Shown: positions 23,661 through 31,838 of the stretch, piece after piece
Layout: every line of letters starts with the position of its first letter
Position numbering within the stretch: the first letter of the stretch is position 1
Assembly: GCF_026151205.1 (NCBI RefSeq)
Contig: NC_087073.1
Location: forward strand, 22,886,987-22,950,986
DNA: 64,000 bases
Source of the DNA: Bolinopsis microptera
Taxonomy: Eukaryota; Ctenophora; Tentaculata; Lobata; Bolinopsidae
Reading direction: 5' to 3'
The notes under the pieces: generated by a model
Told to the model about the DNA's origin: nothing
The model's database searches: none
What the model saw: only the letters and a program-made list of their open reading frames with translations
Position numbers and translations under genes: made by a program

Positions 23661-24303
23661 CTCACAAATACAATTCAGCTCTCTTCTACCACACAATACT
23701 CCTTTATAAATACATTTCCTACCTCACTTCACCCTGTTCTCAGTAACAATATGCTTCCTTGAAACGACCAACTAATACAGTTAGAGAGCAGAACAAAATA
23801 AGAGTACTATAAATTTTACTGCCTCTCAATATTATATTGATTTCTTTCAGTGAGGAGGACACATTTGCTGCAACAAAATGCCCTAAAGGCAATACTATAA
23901 AGTTAAATAGTATACCCCGATAGTATATTACTATAATGCTTACAGCACACTTGACAGTGGGGTCTTTATAAATTCTCAACATCAAGAAATTTCAAGAGCA
24001 CCTGTTCTACTACTACTAGTTTATACAATTTTTCTTAACACTCACTACAGCTTTTTGCAACATTAACCAGGCAGAGGACTGAGGAGTCAGGTGTTTCCTA
24101 GTCGTCTGTCTGTCTGACAGTTAACAGCTATACATTTTATGAGTGAATACTGAATATATATATACTATATTAGATACCATTCAATTAAGTGATCTTTCAT
24201 CAGTTATAAAACGATAATAAAGTTCAAATGGTTAGGATTTTAAAATCTAACAAAATTTCGCTCTTATTAATCAACTATCTGCCAAAACATGAATGTTCAA
24301 ACT

Positions 24304-24304
<1 letters not shown>
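23661..24304. other. Sema intron 1, no gene recognised
   Basis: AT-rich unique sequence with no exon or repeat family recognised; short open frames such as 23740-23985 (minus) lack any family signature. Confidence 0.5.
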
Positions 24305-24346
<42 letters not shown>

Positions 24347-24369
24347 CCCCCCCCCCCCCCCCCCCCCCC
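24305..24369. repeat. 65-base poly-C run
   Basis: A homopolymer of C with a single G at 24346; an exceptional length, so the true number of bases is uncertain. Confidence 0.9.
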
Positions 24370-24656
24370 TATTTCAAGCAAGGTTTGAAATACCAGAACC
24401 TTCATAAGGTTAAGGTAAAATTGTTCTGTGCTATTGTGTGTTAGAAAATATGTGTAAGCTAATTATGGGACCTGATGATCAGCAGACGCCCTAATTAGAA
24501 AGTGATTTCTCACTTGTTGCTTTGTGTTCTATTAGAGGGTCAGTCAGGAAAACATACAATAAGCAGTTTTCCAAAGTGGTTACTCAGGTAGTTAATTAGG
24601 TAGATCAATTACTGTTTATTTTGAGATAAGGTGAGGTGTACATAACACGTGGTTAG

Positions 24657-24731
24657 TGTATAGTACTACCTGGGTACCTGGGTACTACTATAGTATCTCA
24701 CCTGGGTACTACTATAGTATCTCACCTGGGT
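24657..24731. repeat. Tandem copies of the sema exon 1 donor
   Basis: On the minus strand the true donor ACCCAG|GTGAG at 24726/24725 is followed by ATACTATAGTAGT and then a second ACCCAGGTGAG 24 bases downstream, with further partial copies (ACCCAGGTACCCAGGT). The unit is 24 bp. Confidence 0.8.
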
Positions 24732-24813
24732 TGTTTTCCGAAGTAGGCCAAACCAAATGCTCCGCTTTTGTGATGAAAAGCAAAGCACATAGAATCCATA
24801 ATGTTGAAATCAT
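24726..24813 (-). CDS. Sema-domain protein gene, exon 1 (signal peptide); gene-level entry
   Basis: The start codon at 24813-24811 opens MISTLWILCALLFITKA, a classical signal peptide likely cleaved near residue 17, then EHLVWPTSENNP and one base of the next Asp codon; the donor is GTGAGATA. Joining exons 1-4 gives 96 residues with no phase conflict: secretion signal, a short cysteine-bearing lead, then the start of a sema domain (VGAKNALYYLDF). This fits a semaphorin, a guidance ligand acting at the cell surface or extracellularly; plexin or MET relatives also begin with sema domains and are not excluded. An acceptor-like TTTTACAG sits three bases before the ATG, so a 5' UTR exon may lie upstream. 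Introns total about 14 kb, mostly minisatellite. The overlapping 62-codon minus-strand frame is in another frame and is rejected. Confidence 0.7.
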
Positions 24814-25025
24814 GAGCTGTAAAATATGATTGGTAGAATGATATTTCAAAATGAATTGTGTTAAGATTATATTTGATATTATTATAAGGTAATAATCGGG
24901 GAAGTTTCAAGACAAATTTGGGGCACTGTAAATGGTTGGTTTAAAACGATTTTAATGAAGGTTCAGAAAATGAAACATTGTATAAGAAAGGTCGTTTTGA
25001 AGTTGACATTCTAACAATGTTGTGT

Positions 25026-25380
25026 ACAGGGTGTTACAAGACTTGTGTCCAAATTTGAAATTATAATTTTTCTATTGAATGAGTAAGTTAACAGAAATCG
25101 GTTGGGAATGCTTGTTACATTTTAGTTATTTCTTGCAAAATCGTATCAAAACCCGTTTTTTCACAATTTGGTGAAAAGCTAGACATTTTCAAGGTTCTCT
25201 GTGTCAACGGAAGCAGTTGGACGGCTGCTAGGAGTGCACTTTCGAGGAAATACGGAAAATCAGGCAGGACAATTCATCCTAAGACTATTCAACGACAGAC
25301 CGTGATGAAATTTGAGACTGTGGAAGGTCCAAAGACCAGGGAAAAGGAGACTGTTTGGATGGGCCAGAGTAACCATGGTG
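25026..25380 (+). mobile_element. Mariner-like transposon remnant, 5' part
   Basis: Starts with ACAGGGTGTTACAAGAC, resembling the CAGGGTG ends of many mariner-type elements. About 180 bp in, a frame reads NGSSWTAARSALSRKYGKSG then RTIHPKTIQR and VMKFET, resembling the N-terminal helix-turn-helix of mariner-type transposases. The frame then shifts and meets stops, and no catalytic DDE/D block is visible. The remnant stops where the long inverted repeat begins at 25381. The family call is from motif memory. Confidence 0.45.
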
Positions 25381-25636
25381 TCTTCGGATCACACTTTTTC
25401 GAGAATGAAGATGAGAAGGCAGACATGATAAGGAAAGCAAATTATATCGCTTTGTTGCGTGGGAATGGCCGATAAATCTTCAAAATATGCGTGCAAATTT
25501 CAAACCTCTCTATACCAAGCTTCCCCGAGGAAACAAAAAGTGCCCGGTAGAGAAAAGGCCATAGAGAGGTTCACATGATCCCAATTTCTAGTATCTAAGG
25601 CCTCTCAAATAACCTGTCAAATGTCTCATATACTCC
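25381..25636. repeat. Left arm of a long inverted repeat
   Basis: This 256-bp arm, starting TCTTCGGATCACACTTTTTC, matches 27811-28077 in inverse orientation with scattered substitutions and small gaps. The two arms enclose 2.2 kb. Confidence 0.85.
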
Positions 25637-27810
25637 ATTAGTATGCAAAACCCATTGTTAGGTGAATTGTATACAGATAATTTCAGCAATGGTAATTGTC
25701 TAGCTATAAGGATAGACACCCTCTAAAAAAACCCAGATATAAAAGAAGAAAGCCCAAATATCCAGTAGCCCAGTATATCGAAACCCAAATTATGTATTGA
25801 AAGACGAGTCACCAAAACACGGAAGTATGCAGTATTGAATACTGCACCCGCGATAACATTGGCCCCTTGCAAAAAACTAATTAATCAATGAATCAAAACA
25901 TATAATATTGTATTTATAGAAACTATAAAACTCTCAAGGCTCCTTCTCCAAGCTAACGACTCTAAAGTTCCTGATTATACAGTTCCTGATGGTACAAATT
26001 TTTAAAACCGGGGTAAAAAATAAAACCCTTCGTAATATATAAATGGTCAACTAAAACTAAAATGCACAAATTCACATCATAAGCATTTATACCCTCACCT
26101 AACAAGCACTCCATGACTTTTTAGGATCTAGGAGTGTTGATCAGGTTAAGGTCCAAATCACTTATCGCTGTGGGTGGAAGAGTTCTGGTACCTCTGTAAA
26201 CCCTGATAGAGATTAAATCAAAACGCAGTCTGCATCTGACAGCACCATTGGCCTTTCTTAAGGCTTATCTTTTCAGCGAGATGTTTTAGGAACTGTGAAG
26301 CCTCAAACGCCATTCCTCCTGTAGTACTGAACATCTAATCAGTGGCGTGAAGGTAGCCTTTTTACGTTGAGGACTCTGTCATTGTACTCACGTTTTTTGT
26401 TTTTCTCGTGAGATTGGGACTGCGAGATGCTCTTGTCACTGTTGGACTGGGATTGAGGGTGAAGTACCCTTACATCTGTTAGGTGAATTGATTTATTATG
26501 CTATTGCTTTGTTGTTATATTGTGTAAGTCTGTGGAGTAGTAGCGAGAAGGTATTGTATATATTTTAATTTGTTCTCCTATTTGTAAATGATTTAAATTC
26601 TGTATTTTATGTAGGGTCGGCACCAATGTAATTATGGTTCACAACCGTGTTTCGGGTTATCCGAAATGGATTTTCCAGTGATGTTTCATATAATGTTTCT
26701 CACTCCAGCTGCAGTCTGGTAGTGCTAAGTATCACAATAATTTGTCTAGCTCTCATATTCCATGTTCTTTGCCTCATAGTATATATATAAAATAATATAT
26801 TTTGGTATTTTGTAGATGTAACTGTAATATATTGATATATATGATGTAAATATGAAATATGATGTAAATATATGATGTAAATTTTATTTGAATTTTGAAA
26901 TAAAATTATGGACCTTGAATTAACAAATTTTGTTACCTGGAGACCCCAGGCTATTATGTTAATAAACAAATAAAGATTCGGCGGAATAAAATATTTGCTT
27001 CAAATAGGACCGTCGACGAGTCCAATTCGGCGCGCGTCCTGGTAGGTTATAAATTTGGTTGACGATGTCAGAATGCTAGTTCGCGCGGCGCGTCAAAGCG
27101 GCGAAGTCCTCCAAGTTATAAACCTACAAAAAAACTACGCGCAAAATCAAATATTTAGCTCTATTATATTATCCATAAAATTTTTGAGTTCAACATTACA
27201 TAGTTTACTTTGGTAACTGTAATACTCAATACGCCAAAATTTTAAAAATTCTTGTGAAAAGGCCCTTTGGGCATATAATAAAAGTGATCCTATAAACATA
27301 AACAATGTATTTTTGGACGCTGATTCCGAATCACCCCCAATGACGTAGGGTTAAAATGCTTCCCTGGAGAGTTATGGGCGAAAAACCCTTTTCGTCACGT
27401 AACAGGATAGTAAAATAATAATTCGATTGTTTAGAGCTCGGGTTAGGGTTAGGTGTTTGGGTTGTGGTAAGGGTTATGGTTAACTTCGGGGTTATGGTTA
27501 GGGTTTATGTGAAACCGTTTTGTACGGCTGCAAAACCATAAAAACCTTATATCACATGGTGACCCCCACGGTCGCTTCACTATAAAGTTTCACTGTAGAG
27601 TTGCTTCACTGTAGAGTTTCGCTTCACTGTTGACTGTAGAGTTTCGACTATACAGGGGGAGCCGCGCACTCGTGCGCGGCGGGTCATACAACGTATGACA
27701 ATAAAAACCAAAGTCACGTGAAATGTTTTGGCGAGCGAATTAGTAAAAGCCATTTTATTTATACTATAGTATTCATTTTTTTGAATATTTGCTAAATTTA
27801 AATAACAGTA
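25637..27810. other. Interior between long inverted repeats
   Basis: No intact coding region was found. Notable parts are a GC-rich stretch with GGCGCGCGTCC and CGCGCGGCGCGTC (27020-27110) and a degenerate telomere-like stretch with GGTTAGGGTTAGG and GGTTATGGTTAGGGTTT (27439-27508). It may be the body of a decayed DNA transposon bounded by the arms. Confidence 0.5.
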
Positions 27811-28077
27811 GGAGTAGTAATATGAAACATTTGACAGGTTATTTGAGAGGCCTTAGATACTAGAAATTGGGATCATGTGAACCTCTTTATGGCTTTTTCT
27901 CCATCGGGCACTTTTTGTTTCCTCGGGGAAGCGTGGTATAGAGAGGTTTGAACTAGCAAATTAGCACGTTTATTTTGAAGATTTATCGGCCATTCCCATG
28001 CAACATAGCGATATAATTTGCTTTCCTTATCGTGTCTGCCTTCTCATCTTCATGCTCGAAAAAGTGTGATCCGAAGA
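27811..28077. repeat. Right arm of a long inverted repeat
   Basis: Reverse complement of 25381-25636; ends with GTGTGATCCGAAGA. The bases just outside the two arms do not match, so the boundary is sharp, but no target duplication is evident. Confidence 0.85.
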
Positions 28078-28234
28078 GTTGCTGCTAGGTCGTGCTGTTG
28101 GATTGGCACATTCTCTCCTAATTTTAAAATATCTTTTATTGGCACAATTTCATTTCATTAGGAAATGTTCATTTAACATTCATCAAGTTAAAACGTTTAT
28201 TGGAAATTAATATATACGGCAAAGCACTTCATTT

Positions 28235-30965
28235 AATATAGTAAAGTAAAAGTAAAGTAAAATTTATGACATCACATCATCACACATGTCTACAAACTAT
28301 CATCGCACTGTGTGAAAAAATATATAATAAATATTTCCCCACCCACATTAATTAATTATCAAATACAATATTTAAAAACAATTTCATCAAAAACATTATC
28401 CTATTTTAAAAACTTCCCAGTGGAATAAAGATTTATAAAACGCTTCTTTGCCACATAAGGATGGAACCAAAGATAATTGTTATGTTTCTCTTTATTACTG
28501 ACATAACTGGCTCCCTCAATTCTCACTAAAACTTCATTAGAAACATTCCAAAAAAAGCAATCATTTGTGATACTTTTAGAAATCATATCTATCTTATATC
28601 CTTCTAATTTAATTTTAAAACCTAAAACTGTCACAGAGTTCTTGACGTCCGGAGGGAGTTTGTTCCAATATGGAATAACTCGCTCCGGGAGAAAAGACTT
28701 CTGGATATTCTTGACCTTTGTCACACTTTTACTACATCTATTGGATGAAACCAGATTAAGACCTGATCTGCTTGGTCTGAACAAGTCTGTACCATAATCA
28801 GTCATACCATTAATAACCTTAAAAGCTTCAATAAGGTCCCCACGTATTCGCCGCTCTGCCAGCGTTGTCAAATTGAGGATTTCCAGTCTACGGCTGTAAG
28901 GAAGAGTACCCACCTCATCAATCAGACGGGTAAACCGCCTCTGGACGCTCTCCAGCTCCAAAACAGTCCCCCAACTTCCATGAGCCGCAGGTGGATTCCA
29001 CAATTGGACACAATACTCAAGATGAGGTCTTATTAAAGCTTTATATATAGCAATCATAACAGCCTTTTCTCTAATAACTAAATTCCTTACAATCCAACAA
29101 ATCATACGATTTGCCTTAGCGATACATGCTTTGATCTGTTCGTTCCAAAGCAGGGAGCTATGGGTAATAACCCCCAAATCTTTTTCCTGTGCAGATACTT
29201 CAAGTTCTATACCATTTACCTTATAATTTAAATTAGGATTGTTGTTAAAATTAATGTGCACTACTTTGCACTTGGCAGGATTAAATTGTAAAAGCCAAAT
29301 ACTTTCCCAAACTTCTAATTCTTCGATATCTTCAGCAACACTACCGTGGTTAGCTGCATTACCAATTAATTTAAGATCATCAGCAAATAACTTTATGTTA
29401 TTTTTTACAAGGTCAGGCAAATCATTAATATACAGAATGAATAGGAGAGGGCCTAGAACTGACCCCTGAGGAACACCAGATAAAACATGTTTAACCTCGG
29501 ACCATTGTCCTTCTACAGAAACCCTCATAGTCCTGTCTGTCAGAAAATCTTTAATAACATCTAAAACCTTTCCTTTGACACCAAAGCCTTCCAATTTAGA
29601 CAGAAGTCTAAAGTGGGGGACTGTGTCGAATGCCTTACTAAAATCAAAGTATAGAAGATCAACCGGGGCACCTTCATCTAAAATGTCAAGAATGTCATCA
29701 AATGTCTCTAAAAGATTAGATAAACACGATTTACCCTTAACAAATCCATGCTGATGCTTCGAAATTCGATGTTCTAGAAAATGTAATACATGTGCTCTCA
29801 CCAACTTTTCATACACTTTGCACAAAATACAAGTTAATGAAACTGGTCTATAATTTAAGGGGTCTGATTTAATACCCTTTTTAAACAATGCTACAACAGA
29901 TGCAGATTTCCACACTGCAGGTAAAGATCCTGTATCTGAACACTTTTGAAATAATTTAGTCAATGCTTCAACAAAATTGTTGTCATAAGCTAGCGATTTC
30001 AACAACTTCGGATGAACACCATCCGGACCAGAACTCTTAAAAATGTTAAGCTTTAAAAGTTGCTTTTTTATATCAGAACTACTGACTTCCATATCATCAA
30101 TATCATCAATACTCTCATTGTCAGGTCTTAAATTCTCAGTTTTAGGGAGAGGGCCAGGTGGTTCACGCACAAAAACAGAGCTAAAGGCACTTGCGAGTAC
30201 CTCAGCTGACTCAGTCGAACTATCTGTGCGTGTACCATCTCCTCTATCTAAAGAAACCACACTAGATTTAATTTGACGTTTATTTCGTAAATAAGAGTAA
30301 AAAGACTTACAATTCTGCTTCAGATTAGATGTAATTTTCTTTTCATAGCTAACTTTAGCTTTAATCTCTGCTACTTCATAAGTATGTTGTTTGCTACTTG
30401 CATAACTAAAATTAACATCAGATGGATTAATATCAAACTCAGCCCATGCTTTATCTTTATTCTTTCTCATTCGTTTAAGTGCAGATGTACTCCATGGCAA
30501 CTTGACAGGTCTGTTGTCGAGATAAACCGAAGCAGTCGGAACAGCTGCAGCAACAGTCTCCAGTTTACCATGTAATTCAGCCCACATATCTTGAACATCA
30601 TTGGTAGAACTATAATCCCAGTCGATATTTTTCAAACTAAAATTTAATAACTCTTCAGAGGAAATCTTACCCAATATAGGTTTGATAATCTTCTCTTTTA
30701 AACATTTGCTAGTATCCGGCGAAACAACTAGTTCGACAAGTATCCCAACATGATCACTCTTACCAAGCGGAGAAACGATCTTACAACCGTTGACAAGAGC
30801 ATCATTTGTATACAGGACCTGATCAAGAAGACTCTCCTGGAGAGTATCCTTCACAAGCCGTCTTCTAGTTGTCTCGTTGGTGAAATACCAAGTTAAACCA
30901 CTGTCATTGAAAACATCCATGAATTTCTGTTGAGTAACTAAAAACTGGTTCTTGCTAGCAATATT
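28235..30965 (-). mobile_element. 5'-truncated CR1/jockey-like LINE insertion
   Basis: Runs from the last recognisable endonuclease residues (about 30950 on the minus strand) through the reverse transcriptase to a 3' UTR that ends in a short TTTAC-type repeat (about 28238-28262). ORF1 and most of the endonuclease are missing, the usual outcome of incomplete target-primed reverse transcription. The intact reading frame suggests a recent insertion. Confidence 0.75.
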
Positions 30966-31004
30966 ACTATTTATATATATTACTATTAATATACTGAAAA
31001 ACAA
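28401..31004 (-). CDS. LINE endonuclease (C-terminal end)-reverse transcriptase, truncated
   Basis: An 867-codon open frame with no credible start: the first codon is TTG and the first 15 or so residues come from flanking DNA. It begins in the endonuclease end (LDQVLYTNDAL at about residues 60-70, then SDHVGI at 83-88), followed by a reverse transcriptase with YRPVSLTCILCKVYEKLV, YFDFSKAFDTVPH (452-464), GVPQGSVLGPLLFILYINDL and the catalytic FADD (540-543). The C-terminal RRFTRLIDEV and LAERRIRGDLIEAF strings are typical of CR1/jockey-group LINEs. The enzyme would copy LINE RNA into DNA at a nicked target, but without a full endonuclease this copy is probably immobile. No internal stops or frameshifts. 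Confidence 0.88.
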   Translation of the reverse strand: MFFSILIVIYINSNIASKNQFLVTQQKFMDVFNDSGLTWYFTNETTRRRLVKDTLQESLLDQVLYTNDALVNGCKIVSPLGKSDHVGILVELVVSPDTSKCLKEKIIKPILGKISSEELLNFSLKNIDWDYSSTNDVQDMWAELHGKLETVAAAVPTASVYLDNRPVKLPWSTSALKRMRKNKDKAWAEFDINPSDVNFSYASSKQHTYEVAEIKAKVSYEKKITSNLKQNCKSFYSYLRNKRQIKSSVVSLDRGDGTRTDSSTESAEVLASAFSSVFVREPPGPLPKTENLRPDNESIDDIDDMEVSSSDIKKQLLKLNIFKSSGPDGVHPKLLKSLAYDNNFVEALTKLFQKCSDTGSLPAVWKSASVVALFKKGIKSDPLNYRPVSLTCILCKVYEKLVRAHVLHFLEHRISKHQHGFVKGKSCLSNLLETFDDILDILDEGAPVDLLYFDFSKAFDTVPHFRLLSKLEGFGVKGKVLDVIKDFLTDRTMRVSVEGQWSEVKHVLSGVPQGSVLGPLLFILYINDLPDLVKNNIKLFADDLKLIGNAANHGSVAEDIEELEVWESIWLLQFNPAKCKVVHINFNNNPNLNYKVNGIELEVSAQEKDLGVITHSSLLWNEQIKACIAKANRMICWIVRNLVIREKAVMIAIYKALIRPHLEYCVQLWNPPAAHGSWGTVLELESVQRRFTRLIDEVGTLPYSRRLEILNLTTLAERRIRGDLIEAFKVINGMTDYGTDLFRPSRSGLNLVSSNRCSKSVTKVKNIQKSFLPERVIPYWNKLPPDVKNSVTVLGFKIKLEGYKIDMISKSITNDCFFWNVSNEVLVRIEGASYVSNKEKHNNYLWFHPYVAKKRFINLYSTGKFLK

Positions 31005-31838
31005 ATTAGGAATTTACCGCATCCGATTTTCCGCAAACCCCGATTCACTGCAGTCATCTCTTTTCCCCCAAATAGAGCTTAACATGTATAATGTAAAAAA
31101 CAAAACACAAATTTACCCTGAACCCTGATTTACCGCGGATGTTTCCTTCCCCCAACTAGGGTTTAACATACATAATGTATGTTTTAATACTTTCAACACT
31201 ACTATATAACAAATAATTTGAGGATGTACCATGGAAGTCTAGAGTACCCGCAACAAGATATGCAGCTGTAAACGACTTGGTAATGGGGTGCATGTGAGCT
31301 CTGGGGGCCAGTGGCATCAGAAGACTGGCTATCAGCCTTGAAAATAAGATGAGTTCTCTTTAGATCCATGTCACATCTGCACAGTATCTCCATCACCATG
31401 ACACAAACACTCTTACACTCTTCTCACTACCCTGCCCCACCCTAACCCAGCCCCTCCCTCCCTCTACCTGTTGCGGGTACTCTGGACTGCATGGACATCC
31501 TTGAATGGAGGTATTTTATATAGTAGTGTTGTATCTATATTCTATATCAATAATTTGCTATAGACACCCTATCTAGCCCAACCCTTCCCTTAACCCTCCA
31601 CTCCCCTTCCTTTATACATTGTACTCTTATCCCATGCCCAACCTGCTATAGACATATTAAATAACCTCTATTCTTCCCCTTTGGGACACTGCAGTCCACC
31701 CCGCTCCCCTGCCTCTTCCCCTCCCTCCCAGTCACCCAAAACATCACTACAACATACTCACTATACACTCATATATTTAGGTTTTTTGCTTTCGAAAATT
31801 CTCTCTGTTTATTCTTCTTGATCAATCTATCTTTCCCC
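31005..31838. other. Presumed 5' UTR region of the two-ORF LINE plus flank
   Basis: Holds an imperfect inverted repeat: GGATGTACCATGGAAGTCTA at 31222 continuing to CCCGCAACA, and its near-inverse ending at about 31502, about 34 bp per arm, enclosing some 210 bp. A C-rich, CCTCCC-containing stretch (31430-31740) follows. The exact 5' end of the LINE was not determined. Confidence 0.5.

Noticed and set aside
23189-23762. Open frames encoding REGG or LPPS repeats on both strands
   Set aside because: Translated CCCT microsatellite.
24185-24215. CTGATGAAAG on the minus strand as a possible hammerhead core
   Set aside because: No matching GAAA box and stem III partner nearby.
24722-24910. 62-codon minus-strand frame containing HDFNIMDSMCFAFHHKSG
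   Set aside because: Overlaps sema exon 1 in a different frame; the frame with a signal peptide and correct phase to exon 2 is preferred.
27000-27025. GTCGACGAGTCC resembling part of a hammerhead ribozyme
   Set aside because: The CTGATGA core and GAAA box are not present in the required arrangement.
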